From: Coriobacteriia bacterium
GTDB taxonomy: Bacteria; Actinomycetota; Coriobacteriia; Anaerosomatales; JAHIQC01
Length of the DNA stretch: 8,746 bases
Direction of reading: 5' to 3'
NCBI GenBank assembly: GCA_030653635.1
Contig: JAURYZ010000006.1
Coordinates: forward strand, 1-8,746
In this document: piece by piece, positions 1 to 7,094 of the stretch
Layout: each line of letters starts with the position of its first letter
Position numbering within the stretch: the first letter of the stretch is position 1
Translations under genes and position numbers: made by a program
Notes under the pieces: model-generated
What the model saw: only the letters and a program-made list of their open reading frames with translations
Told to the model about the DNA's origin: nothing
The model's database searches: none

Positions 1-231
1 TTCTTCGATGCGCTCGAAGTGCTTGCGCCGGGAATCACCGCCGAGACTACGCTCATGTACGGGGTCGAAGTGAAGTTCTACAGCTCTCCCGTCGCGGTCG
101 ATGCAGACCTCATGACTGTGATCAGCGGTCTGTACGCGATCGGGGATGGCGCCGGAGTTACGCGCGGTCTCATACAGTCGAGCGCAAGTGGGATCGTGGT
201 CGCGAGGGCCCTGGCACGTACATTGGCCTGA
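1..231 (+). CDS. FAD-dependent oxidoreductase (COG2509-like), C-terminal 76 residues
   Basis: The reading frame is open from base 1 to the TGA at 229-231, so the gene enters from the left edge and only its last 76 residues are present. The segment LYAIGDGAGVTRGLIQSSAS (residues 44-63) is the C-terminal FAD-contacting block of flavoprotein dehydrogenases: the GD pair in AIGDGAG normally binds the FAD ribityl-pyrophosphate, and the following TRGL-Q-SASG helix is typical of the uncharacterised COG2509 family. These are cytoplasmic two-dinucleotide-binding-domain proteins of unknown physiological substrate. The N-terminal GxGxxG motif lies outside the window. The stop codon is 29 bp from the convergent tetR stop. 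Family assignment rests on one short block, so the subfamily is less sure than the flavoprotein call. Confidence 0.8.
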   Translation, partial: FFDALEVLAPGITAETTLMYGVEVKFYSSPVAVDADLMTVISGLYAIGDGAGVTRGLIQSSASGIVVARALARTLA

Positions 232-250
232 TCTGCAAGGCCCAAAGTCG

Positions 251-272
251 CCCACGGCTCCTATGCCGTGGG
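251..272. terminator. Convergent stem-loop between oxidoreductase and tetR, likely bidirectional terminator
   Basis: A perfect 8-bp inverted repeat, CCCACGGC (251-258) and GCCGTGGG (265-272), with a 6-nt loop lies where two convergent genes end. The stop codon of the minus-strand TetR gene (261-263) is in the loop. Neither strand shows a clear run of T after the stem (the minus side continues GCGACTTTGGG), so it is not a textbook intrinsic terminator, but position and perfect pairing support a role in 3'-end formation. Confidence 0.5.
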
Positions 273-863
273 GTAGTCCAAGAGCCGCAGCACGGCGTCG
301 GCGATGGCCGCATCGGACTCATCGGCGAGCACGGCCGAGGTGACCACATAGCCCACAAGCATGGAGAGCAGCGCCCGAACGCGCGAGACCGTCTGCTCCT
401 CGGTGAAATCGAGTCCGAAAACCGCATCGAGCTCATGGATCTTCGCCGACAAGGCCTGCTGCACTGGGAGGGCTATCGACTCGCGGTAGGCCACGAGGAA
501 CTGCGGGTGGTGAGCTGACGCCGCCAGAACCGTGCGCAGTATCCGGCTATAGGACGCGATAGCGTGCCTGCGGGCTTTGAACACTGAGATTAGCATCTCG
601 CGTAGGTTCGCGGGGTCCAGTGGCTCTACGAGGGCGAAGTTCTGCACGCGCAACTGCCCGGCCGCTGCCGTGATCATCGTCAGGAAGATCTCTTCCTTGC
701 TGGAGAAATGGCGATAGAGCGCAGGTTCGCTGACTCCCACCGCTGCGGCAATCTCTCGCATCGAGCCATTTTCGTACCCACACTCGCCGAAGACCTTGAC
801 AGCCGCGTCGAGGATCTCGCCTCTACGCCCCGGCACAAGGGAGCTAAGGACGGCTTCAGGCAT
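261..863 (-). CDS. TetR/AcrR-family transcriptional repressor of the efflux operon
   Basis: The 200-residue protein has the usual TetR length. Residues 13-60 form the DNA-binding domain: RGEILDAAVKVFGECGYENGSMREIAAAVGVSEPALYRHFSSKEEIF. The helix-turn-helix is about residues 34-55 with the hallmark LYRHFSSKEEIF. The rest (about 65-200) is the variable ligand-binding and dimerisation part, with no recognisable ligand signature. The start is ATG 863-861, chosen because the protein begins just before the conserved domain; the frame remains open for 68 codons upstream, but that part is a shadow of the ATPase gene. It overlaps the end of the ATPase gene by 8 nt, so it is the last cistron of the efflux operon and probably translationally coupled. 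It likely represses its own operon through the palindrome at 7095-7114. E. coli CecR (YbiH), which controls ybhGFSR, is the nearest functional parallel, but there the regulator gene comes first. Confidence 0.92.
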   Translation of the reverse strand: MPEAVLSSLVPGRRGEILDAAVKVFGECGYENGSMREIAAAVGVSEPALYRHFSSKEEIFLTMITAAAGQLRVQNFALVEPLDPANLREMLISVFKARRHAIASYSRILRTVLAASAHHPQFLVAYRESIALPVQQALSAKIHELDAVFGLDFTEEQTVSRVRALLSMLVGYVVTSAVLADESDAAIADAVLRLLDYPTA

Positions 864-1854
864 CAGGGGATCCAGACACAGGCGGGTTCGGCACCGCGAC
901 TGCCTCAGGCGCTGTCGCCGCCAGAGTTTCGCCGGCCGCACGCTGCTGGGTGACCAAGTGCACGAACACGTCTTCGATGGTCGGATCGACGACCTCGATG
1001 CCCCGGACGGTGACGCCGGCTGCGGCCAGAAGCTCGACGACGCTTGCAGGCGACGAGGCCCCCACATTCACGTGCAGCACCGCCCCGCTCATGTAGGCTT
1101 CGCGGATCTCCGACACGCGCTCTAAGGCCAGAAGTGCCGCTTCGGCATCATCGACGTCCACCTCGAGCACAGTCTCGGTCATGAGCGCTCGGATCTCGCC
1201 TGGGGTGCCGCAGGCGGCCAGTCGACCGTTGTAGATGAACGCCAACCGGCTGCAGTGTGCCGCCTCGTCCATGTAGTGAGTGGTGACGAACAGCGTGACC
1301 CCACTGTCCGCCAGCTCGTAGAGCAGTTCCCAGAAATGGCGACGCGCGGTGGGATCGACCCCGGATGTGGGCTCGTCCAAAAATATGAGCTCAGGCTCGT
1401 GGATGGTCGCGCATCCCAAGGCGAGGCGCTGCTTCCAGCCAACCGAGAGGTTGGCTGTTAGCTCCCCTTCACGACCCACGAGGTCTGCCATGCGCAGGAT
1501 GTACTCGCGCCGCGCCGCGAACTTCTCATCGGTCAGATCGTAGACTCCGGCATAGAAGCGCAGGTTCTCATCGACGGTGAGGTCCTCGAACAAAGAGAAC
1601 TTCTGCGACATGTAGCCGATGCGGCGGCGCACGGCCTCAGGGTCCTTGATTGCGTCATGCCCGAGCACAGTGGCCTGCCCGGATGTCGGCGCGATGACTC
1701 CGCAAAGCATCCGGATCGTGGTCGTCTTGCCAGAACCGTTCGGGCCCAGGAACCCAAAGATCTCTCCTCGGCGGACATCGAGGTCTACGGCATCGACGGC
1801 CGTGAAGCTTCCGAACCGCTTGGTGAGCGCTTTTAGTTGTATGGCCGATTCCAT
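856..1854 (-). CDS. ABC exporter ATPase 2 (YbhF C-half-like), canonical H-loop but altered signature
   Basis: This 332-residue cytoplasmic ATPase has Walker A GPNGSGKTT (37-45), Q-loop Q84 in YMSQKFSL, signature-position LSVGWKQR (136-143), Walker B LIFLDEP (156-162) with catalytic Glu161, D-loop SGVD (164-167) and switch His193 in TTHYMDEA. The signature is unusual: LSGGQ is replaced by LSVGW. This resembles the C-terminal ATPase domain of E. coli YbhF, which I recall as having an LGFKQR-type signature and TTHFMDEA. Residues 225-303 form the accessory domain seen in drug-exporter ATPases (ending PTIEDVFVHLV), followed by a low-complexity Ala/Pro tail (about 306-332) that overlaps the tetR start. 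The ATG at 1854-1852 follows the permease 2 stop by 10 nt, with a modest AGGCGG ribosome site. It probably pairs with ATPase 1 to drive the two permeases. Confidence 0.93.
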   Translation of the reverse strand: MESAIQLKALTKRFGSFTAVDAVDLDVRRGEIFGFLGPNGSGKTTTIRMLCGVIAPTSGQATVLGHDAIKDPEAVRRRIGYMSQKFSLFEDLTVDENLRFYAGVYDLTDEKFAARREYILRMADLVGREGELTANLSVGWKQRLALGCATIHEPELIFLDEPTSGVDPTARRHFWELLYELADSGVTLFVTTHYMDEAAHCSRLAFIYNGRLAACGTPGEIRALMTETVLEVDVDDAEAALLALERVSEIREAYMSGAVLHVNVGASSPASVVELLAAAGVTVRGIEVVDPTIEDVFVHLVTQQRAAGETLAATAPEAVAVPNPPVSGSPDA

Positions 1855-1864
1855 CAGCTACCGC

Positions 1865-2986
1865 CTAATCCGAGAGTCGCTTTTGGAAGCGCGAGAGCGC
1901 TAGGCCCAAGATCAGCGCCGAGAACACGGCCATGGCTGCGAACTGGGGCCACAGCGCTTCGAGTCCAGCGCCCTTCATGAAGCTCGTCCGCAGGATGACG
2001 AGCGCGTATCGCAACGGGATGAAGTAGGTCACCGGCACGATCTCAGGAGGCATCGACTCGAGCGGGAAGATGAAGCCGGAGAGCACCATGGTCGGGATCA
2101 GAATGAACATCGTGGCCTGCTGGGCCTGCTGGCGGGTGCGCGAGATCATCGAGATGAACATGCTTTGGCCGATGACCGTGAACAAGAAGAGCAGTAGCCC
2201 GAGCCCGATGACCAGCAGGGTTCCGTGGAACGGCACCCGGAACCAAAAGATGCCCACGACCATGACGACGCTCACCTGGATTATGGCAAGCAGTATGTAA
2301 GGAGCTATCTTGCCGAGGAGATACTCACCCCGCGTTATCGGCGTGACGAACATCTGCTCAAGCGTCCCGCGTTCGCGTTCGCGCACGATTGCCTGGCTCA
2401 TGACCACGCCCATCGAGATGAGCAGGATGGTGGCCACAAGGCCTGGAATCATCGCATTGACCGAGCGCAGCGTGGGATTGAACAGTACGCGCACGCGAGC
2501 GTCGATGCCGGGCGCGTCGGGCACAAGCCCGGTGGCCTCGATGCGTTTCTGGTTGAAATCGGCGAACACCTGGGCCGCGTAGCCAGAGGCGACCGAGGCG
2601 GTCTTGCTGTCAGCGCCATCGACGATGATCTCGACGGGAACCTGCTCGCCGCGGGCCAAGTCGGCCTCAAGGCCGGGCGGAATCAGGAGTGCGACCTGGA
2701 CGCGGTTCTTGTCCATGAGCGTCTGAACGTCGCTTTCGGTGGCCGGACGCTCGAGGATTGTGAAGTAGCCCGTGTTCACGAACGAGTCGGCCAGTGCGCG
2801 CGAGGTCATCGTCATGTCTTGGTCGACGATCGCGGTCGGGATGTTGGTCACGTCGCTGCCGACCACATAGCCGAACATGATCAGTTGCATGATCGGCCCA
2901 ATGAAGATCAGCGGCAACAGAAGCCTGTCCCTGCGTAGCTGCAGGAACTCCTTCCAGATCAACAACCGGATGTGTTTGATCGACAT
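1865..2986 (-). CDS. ABC-2 type exporter permease 2 (YbhR/YbhS-like)
   Basis: The 373-residue membrane protein has the ABC-2 exporter layout: a cytoplasmic N-terminus with WKEFLQLRRDR (11-21), TM1 about 22-42, a large extracytoplasmic domain (about 45-178), then a C-terminal block of about five membrane segments (roughly 180-200, 226-247, 255-280, 291-308, 345-364). The family landmark RERERGTLEQMFVTPI (202-217) is the coupling helix region that contacts the ATPase, and PTMVLSGFIFPLESMP (298-313) is the conserved loop before the last segment. The ATG (2986-2984) directly abuts the TAG of permease 1. GGAGG inside the last codons of that gene, 9 nt upstream, serves as ribosome site, so expression is coupled. 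It is related to but clearly different from permease 1, which supports a heterodimeric channel. Confidence 0.94.
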   Translation of the reverse strand: MSIKHIRLLIWKEFLQLRRDRLLLPLIFIGPIMQLIMFGYVVGSDVTNIPTAIVDQDMTMTSRALADSFVNTGYFTILERPATESDVQTLMDKNRVQVALLIPPGLEADLARGEQVPVEIIVDGADSKTASVASGYAAQVFADFNQKRIEATGLVPDAPGIDARVRVLFNPTLRSVNAMIPGLVATILLISMGVVMSQAIVRERERGTLEQMFVTPITRGEYLLGKIAPYILLAIIQVSVVMVVGIFWFRVPFHGTLLVIGLGLLLFLFTVIGQSMFISMISRTRQQAQQATMFILIPTMVLSGFIFPLESMPPEIVPVTYFIPLRYALVILRTSFMKGAGLEALWPQFAAMAVFSALILGLALSRFQKRLSD

Positions 2987-4129
2987 CTAGTCAGGCCTCC
3001 TGGAGTACAGCACCGAGGCCAAGGTGAGTGAGACGACCGCATAAAGAGCGAGCGCGCCTATCTCAGGCCACAGGATTGAGAAACTGCCGCCCTTGAGAAA
3101 TACGGTGCGCGTGATCGTGACCATGTAGCGGCCAGGAAATGCGTAGGACACCACCTGCAAGAAGCGAGGGATGCTGTGAAGCGGGAACGCAAAACCGGAC
3201 AGCATGAATCCGGGCAGAAAGCTGATCAGCAGCGCCACGAGGTTCGCGACTTCGACCGAGCTTGCGCGCGCCGAGACTAAAAGCCCGATCCCGAGCGAGC
3301 ACAACACGAACAAGAACGTTCCGACGCCCAAAGTGAGGACATCGCCTCGCAAAGGAACGCCGAACAAGAAGATGGCCACCAGCGTGACCACGAGCATGTC
3401 GATGACCCCAAGCAGCACCCAAGGGGACACCTTGCCCAACATGAGTTCTCCTCGGCGGATAGGGGAGACGATGATCTGCTCGAAGGTGCCTTGTTCCTTC
3501 TCCTTCACGAGCGTGACCGCAGTTTGCTGGACGGTGACAATCATGATGACCACCACCATCAGGCCGGGCACAAGGAAGTCGGCGGAGCGCCGCTCGGGGT
3601 TGTACCAGGTCCGGATGAAGGGCGTGATGCCTCCGGCACGCGTGGGGTCGATGGCCTGGCGCTCAAGGTACTCGAAGGTCAGCTCACGGCCCAGGGCCTG
3701 GTTGAGCGCCGTGGCGTAGGCCTGGCCCAGCTGCGCCGAGTTGGGCTCCGAGCCGTCCACGAGCACGGCCACGGACGCCTTCTCGCCACGCGCAAGCGCC
3801 TCCCCGAACCCGGGGCGCACCATGACGGCGATCCTTGCCGAGGAACGGTCAAACGCGTCGTCTATCGCCTTTTGGGACTCGACGTGTCCCACCACGTTGA
3901 AAAAGTCACTCTGCTCGTAGGCGGCCAGGTATTCGCGGCTGGCCGTCGTGCGGTCGCCATCGAGCAGGACTGTCGGCACGTCGCTCACGTCGAAGCTGAT
4001 GGCGTAGGCAAAGAGCAGCAGCTGGATCGTGGGCATCACGAGCACCGCGATCATGATCCGCGGATCGCGCCTGATGTGGATGAACTCCTTGCTAGCAATC
4101 GCGCTGATGCGGCGTAGCGCCTCCCTCAC
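2987..4129 (-). CDS. ABC-2 type exporter permease 1 (YbhS/YbhR-like)
   Basis: The 380-residue inner-membrane protein begins at GTG 4129-4127. The frame is open 28 codons further to 4213, but the GTG overlaps the upstream ATPase TGA as GTGA and has AGGGAGGT (4143-4136) six bases ahead, which fixes the start. Layout: N-terminal SKEFIHIRRDPR (13-24), TM1 about 25-45, a large outer domain (about 47-183), then membrane segments near 185-205, 233-257, 263-288, 293-316 and 352-374. ABC-2 landmarks are KEKEQGTFEQIIVSPI (209-224) and FLPGFMLSGFAFP (304-316). Together with permease 2 it should form the transmembrane pathway. The outer domain is of the type found in drug-exporting ABC-2 permeases. Substrate is not readable from the sequence. 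Confidence 0.94.
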   Translation of the reverse strand: MREALRRISAIASKEFIHIRRDPRIMIAVLVMPTIQLLLFAYAISFDVSDVPTVLLDGDRTTASREYLAAYEQSDFFNVVGHVESQKAIDDAFDRSSARIAVMVRPGFGEALARGEKASVAVLVDGSEPNSAQLGQAYATALNQALGRELTFEYLERQAIDPTRAGGITPFIRTWYNPERRSADFLVPGLMVVVIMIVTVQQTAVTLVKEKEQGTFEQIIVSPIRRGELMLGKVSPWVLLGVIDMLVVTLVAIFLFGVPLRGDVLTLGVGTFLFVLCSLGIGLLVSARASSVEVANLVALLISFLPGFMLSGFAFPLHSIPRFLQVVSYAFPGRYMVTITRTVFLKGGSFSILWPEIGALALYAVVSLTLASVLYSRRPD

Positions 4130-5085
4130 GACGCCACCTCCCTGTCCAGGCGCGCTTCCTCGGCAAGGAAGGCGAAGGTGGCTTCCATGTCCACGCGCAC
4201 GGGTCGCACGCACTGCGTGACGACACCCGCCGAGGAGAGCAGGGCTTGTATCTCGAGTTCCGAGGGTCCGTCCAGCGCGACGATCAAGCGCACGACTTCA
4301 CCGAGAACGGTGACTGACAGGGCCCAGGGATAAGGCCCCAGCAGGGCGCGCGCCTTTCGCTGATCTTTGGTGCAGACCTCGAGCAGTCGGCCGGGGACGC
4401 GGGCTTTGAGCCCCGTCGGCGTGTCGCGGAACAAGATGCGCCCGCCGTCCATGAACGCGACATGCGTGCAGCGCTCGGCTTCGTCCATATAGGGGGTGGC
4501 CACGAACACCGTGATGCCGCGTCGGTGAAGCCCGGCGATGATACGCCAAAACTCGCGGCGCGAAACCGGGTCAACGCCCGTGGTCGGCTCGTCGAGGAAC
4601 AGCAGGTCCGGCTCGTGGATGAGCGTGACTGCCAAAGCGAGCTTCTGCTTCATGCCGCCCGAGAGGAACTGCGCTTGCCGATTCGCGAACTCGGTAAGCC
4701 CCGCGAACTCGAGTAGTCGCGCCGAGCGCGGCCGGATCTCACGTCGCGGTACACCTCTCAGGCTCGCAAAGAACGAGAGGTTTTCGGTCACTGTAAGGTC
4801 GGGATAAAGCGAGAAGCGCTGGGACATGTAGCCGATGCGTCGTTTGACCGCGGCGGGCTTGTGGAGCACCGAGGCGCCGAAGATGTCCGCGTCGCCTTCG
4901 CTGGGTCGTAGCACGGTGGAGAGCATGCGAATCAGCGTCGATTTCCCGGCGCCGTCTGGCCCCACGAGCCCAAAGATCTCTCCGGCGCCCACGGCAAACG
5001 AGACGTCGTCGACTGCGAGCACGCTTGAGCCGAAGCGGTGCGCAAGGCCCTTAGCGTCGATAGCCATGTCGAGCGCGTCAGTCAC
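4126..5085 (-). CDS. ABC exporter ATPase 1 (YbhF N-half-like), switch histidine replaced by proline
   Basis: This 319-residue ATPase shows Walker A GPDGAGKST (42-50), Q-loop Q89 in YMSQRFSL, a full signature LSGGMKQK (141-148), Walker B LLFLDEP (161-167) with Glu166, and D-loop TGVD (169-172). The H-loop reads VATPYMDEAERC: the usual His is Pro198 (codon CCC at 4494-4492). The GPDGAGK Walker A and missing H-loop His resemble the N-terminal half of E. coli YbhF as I recall it, so this gene and the ATPase at 856-1854 look like the two halves of YbhF as separate genes. An accessory domain follows (about 228-310, with DMEATFAFLAEEA). The start taken is GTG 5085-5083, overlapping the HlyD stop by 1 nt (TAGTG). 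ATG 5067-5065 (MAIDAKGL) is an alternative; neither has a strong ribosome site. Confidence 0.93.
   Translation of the reverse strand: MTDALDMAIDAKGLAHRFGSSVLAVDDVSFAVGAGEIFGLVGPDGAGKSTLIRMLSTVLRPSEGDADIFGASVLHKPAAVKRRIGYMSQRFSLYPDLTVTENLSFFASLRGVPRREIRPRSARLLEFAGLTEFANRQAQFLSGGMKQKLALAVTLIHEPDLLFLDEPTTGVDPVSRREFWRIIAGLHRRGITVFVATPYMDEAERCTHVAFMDGGRILFRDTPTGLKARVPGRLLEVCTKDQRKARALLGPYPWALSVTVLGEVVRLIVALDGPSELEIQALLSSAGVVTQCVRPVRVDMEATFAFLAEEARLDREVAS
4136..4143 (-). promoter_or_regulatory. Ribosome-binding site setting the permease 1 start
   Basis: AGGGAGGT on the minus strand, inside the last codons of the ATPase 1 gene, lies six bases before GTG 4129. It decides between this GTG and the upstream in-frame codons and indicates translational coupling through the GTGA overlap. 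Confidence 0.75.
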
Positions 5086-5855
5086 TAGAAGGTCACGTCC
5101 GCAGGCATGCCCGGCTTGAGTGCGTCATCAGCGCTGTCGATCTCAAGGCGCACCTCGTACACGAGCTTAACGCGCTGCTCTTTCGTCTCGATGTTGCTTG
5201 GCGTGAACTCTGCCTGCGACGCGATGAACGTGACCTTGCCGGTGAACGTTTTGTTGGTCGAATCGGTCACGATGGTGGCAGTGTCACCGAGCTTGATCTG
5301 GCCGATCTGGGTCTCGGCGACGTAGATGCTCACATGCAGCCGCTCCAGGTCAGAGATGGTCGCGAGCGTCTTGCCGGGGCTCGCGTTCTCGCCGATCGAC
5401 GCGGTCACCTGGGTGAGTACGCCGTCCATTGGGGCGGCCACGGTCGCGTACCCCTGCTGGACCTTCACAGCCTCGAGCGCCGCTTTGGCCTGGTCGACCC
5501 GCGCTTGGGCCTGATCGATCTCGGGCTGGGTGCCCTTGTCGGCGCGCACCTTTGCAAGTGCGGCTTCAGCGGCTTTGACTCCAGCCTCGGCTTGCTGGAC
5601 CTGCAAGGTGAGCAGGGAGCCGTCCAGCGTGAACAGCGTTGTGCCCGATGTGACCGCAGACCCTTCCTGCGCGTCAGCGCTCAGGATTCTGCCCGAGATG
5701 ACCGAGGAGACCGCGATCTCATCGGCCTCTATGGTGCCGCTTCCGCCCAGCACGTCGGCCGTGCCGTCGCCGTCGTCCCAGGTCGTCCATGCCCACCAGC
5801 CACCGCCGGTCAGCGCTGCGATCACGATGATCGCGATGATGATCTTCTTTGCCAT
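5085..5855 (-). CDS. HlyD/YbhG-type membrane-fusion adaptor, membrane-anchored, short
   Basis: The 256-residue adaptor starts at ATG 5855-5853 with AAGGAG ten bases upstream. Residues 4-23 (IIIAIIVIAALTGGGWWAW region after KK) form one N-terminal membrane anchor without a lipobox. Then come a first biotinyl-lipoyl half (41-78, with SGRILSADAQEGSAVTSGTTLFTLD), a short alpha-hairpin (about 80-135, heptad-like QAEAGVKAAEAALAKVRA and DQAQARVDQAKAALEAV with the turn at KGTQPEI), the second lipoyl half (136-168, YATVAAPMDGVLTQV) and a beta-barrel (170-256). The block AEFTPSNIETKEQRVKLVYEV (215-235) is characteristic of YbhG-like adaptors. At 256 residues it is shorter than E. coli YbhG (about 330), mostly through a shorter hairpin. 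It should couple the ABC-2 permeases to the outer side of the membrane. It follows the lipoprotein adaptor after 44 nt and overlaps ATPase 1 by 1 nt. Confidence 0.93.
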   Translation of the reverse strand: MAKKIIIAIIVIAALTGGGWWAWTTWDDGDGTADVLGGSGTIEADEIAVSSVISGRILSADAQEGSAVTSGTTLFTLDGSLLTLQVQQAEAGVKAAEAALAKVRADKGTQPEIDQAQARVDQAKAALEAVKVQQGYATVAAPMDGVLTQVTASIGENASPGKTLATISDLERLHVSIYVAETQIGQIKLGDTATIVTDSTNKTFTGKVTFIASQAEFTPSNIETKEQRVKLVYEVRLEIDSADDALKPGMPADVTF

Positions 5856-5899
5856 CGTGCTCTCACTCCTTGTCCGTCGGGCCTAAAAGCCGCGCCCGC

Positions 5900-7084
5900 C
5901 TATTTCACCGAGATCGACACGTCGACGGGGGTACCCGGCGGGAGCGTCTGACCGCGGTCCAGTTCGATCTCGACCCGGAATCCCCGGGTGAGGTGGATGA
6001 TCTTGGTTGCAAAGAACGTCGGGACGTACCCGTACTCTTGGCCTATCGCCGAGACCGAGCCCGTGAATCCGCGCGAAGGCTGCGAGTCGGCCAGCACGCC
6101 GGTCTGTACGCCAACAGTGAGCAGCGCACGCTCCTCGGCGGTCACGTACGTCTCTATCTTCATTGCCGAGGAGGGGCGCAGCACCGCGATTGGGGCTCCA
6201 CCCGCGATTACCTCTCCGATTCCGGCTGCGTCGATGACCACCGCGTCGAACGGAGCGACCACTCGCGACAGATCCACCTGGGCCTGTGCGATGCGCGTGG
6301 CAACGCCCCAGGCCTCTGCCACGGCGGCGGAGGCATCGCGAGCGTATCTGAGCGTGCTTTGCGCGGTCGCGATGTCGGTCTGGGCCGTGGTGAGTGCGCC
6401 GAGACCCGTGCGTGCCTTTTCAAGTCCCACGTCGATCTTGGCGATTGCCAAGGCGAGTTCCTTCTTAAGCACGCGCGGATCGGATTGGCCCGGAGGAATG
6501 GTGATGGTTGGCGGCAGCGAGGCCGCGGCGCCCTCGGCGATGCTAAGTTTGACCTGTAGGCCGGCGCGCTGGAGCGTCAGGTCGTTGATGGTCTTGGTGA
6601 GCTCAGCGGTCTTGGAGGCGACATCCGAGGCGTTGGTGGTGACGGTGCCGATCGTGTCGTCGACCACCGCGAGGTTGGCCGTGGCTAGCTTCTCTTGAGC
6701 TTTCGCCGTGACCAGCGCGGCATCAAGCGCCGCCGTCTCGACCACCGCGATGAGATCGCCGGCCATCACAGTCTGGCCCGGGCGTACTGCCACATCGGCA
6801 ATACGCACCCATGTGGTCTGGTTGGCGCGAGTGGTGCCCGACGAGGCGCTCGATCCGCCGCTCAGGCCGCCAGCGGTGGAAGTGCCCTCGAAGCCAGCTT
6901 CGAGATCCGGAGTCGATAAGGGCAGGATCGGGGCCGGCAAGGCAACAGTGTCGTCGATCATGCGCCCCGTAAGTTCGAGTGAGCTTGAGGTGTCTTGCGA
7001 GCATCCGCCAAGAGACAGGCCCAGTGTGAGAATGAGCGCGAGAGCGGTGGCAACGCCACGACTCATGTTCTGCTGGGCGCCCAT
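5900..7084 (-). CDS. Efflux adaptor lipoprotein (HlyD/RND-type membrane-fusion protein), first gene of operon
   Basis: The 394-residue protein starts at ATG 7084-7082, because GGAGGTG (7094-7088) sits five bases upstream; the frame also includes GTG 7090, which lies inside that ribosome site. The N-terminus is a lipoprotein signal: hydrophobic ATALALILTLGLSLGGC with Cys28 in an LGGC lipobox, so the mature protein should be lipid-anchored outside the membrane. After a Gly/Ser-rich linker (about 65-88) comes the first lipoyl half (91-117, VRPGQTVMAGDLIAVVE), a long helical hairpin (about 118-270) interrupted at its tip by a Pro-rich stretch (about 190-204), the second lipoyl half (271-303, VVAPFDAVVIDAAG) and a beta-barrel (305-394, with YVPTFFATKIIHLTRGFRVEI and LPPGTPVDV). 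It is the operon's second adaptor and differs from its neighbour in anchor and hairpin length. The Cys28 lipobox has Gly at -2, which is tolerated but less common. Confidence 0.9.
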   Translation of the reverse strand: MGAQQNMSRGVATALALILTLGLSLGGCSQDTSSSLELTGRMIDDTVALPAPILPLSTPDLEAGFEGTSTAGGLSGGSSASSGTTRANQTTWVRIADVAVRPGQTVMAGDLIAVVETAALDAALVTAKAQEKLATANLAVVDDTIGTVTTNASDVASKTAELTKTINDLTLQRAGLQVKLSIAEGAAASLPPTITIPPGQSDPRVLKKELALAIAKIDVGLEKARTGLGALTTAQTDIATAQSTLRYARDASAAVAEAWGVATRIAQAQVDLSRVVAPFDAVVIDAAGIGEVIAGGAPIAVLRPSSAMKIETYVTAEERALLTVGVQTGVLADSQPSRGFTGSVSAIGQEYGYVPTFFATKIIHLTRGFRVEIELDRGQTLPPGTPVDVSISVK

Positions 7085-7087
7085 GTC

Positions 7088-7094
7088 CACCTCC
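7088..7094 (-). promoter_or_regulatory. Strong ribosome-binding site of the efflux operon
   Basis: GGAGGTG on the minus strand, with GGAGG ending five bases before ATG 7084, selects that ATG over GTG 7090. It directly abuts the palindrome at 7095-7114, so a bound repressor would sit immediately ahead of the translation start. Confidence 0.7.

Noticed and set aside
864..1067. 68-residue N-terminal extension of the TetR reading frame
   Set aside because: It lies wholly within the ATPase 2 gene in another frame and is Ser/Arg/Pro-rich, a shadow of high-GC coding.
2225..2938. Long plus-strand open frames opposite the permease, ATPase and adaptor genes (also 3491-4117, 5334-5951, 5849-6559, 5988-6698)
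   Set aside because: They are antisense to well-supported genes, His/Arg/Asp-rich, with no recognisable domains; typical mirror frames in GC-rich DNA.
4130..4213. 28-residue N-terminal extension of permease 1
   Set aside because: The GTG at 4129 has a strong ribosome site and GTGA overlap, and matches the expected start just before SKEF.
5856..5899. Stem CGGGC/GCCCG between the two adaptor genes as a terminator
   Set aside because: Only 5 bp with an 11-nt loop and no T-run; the gap is more likely just the spacer with the HlyD ribosome site.
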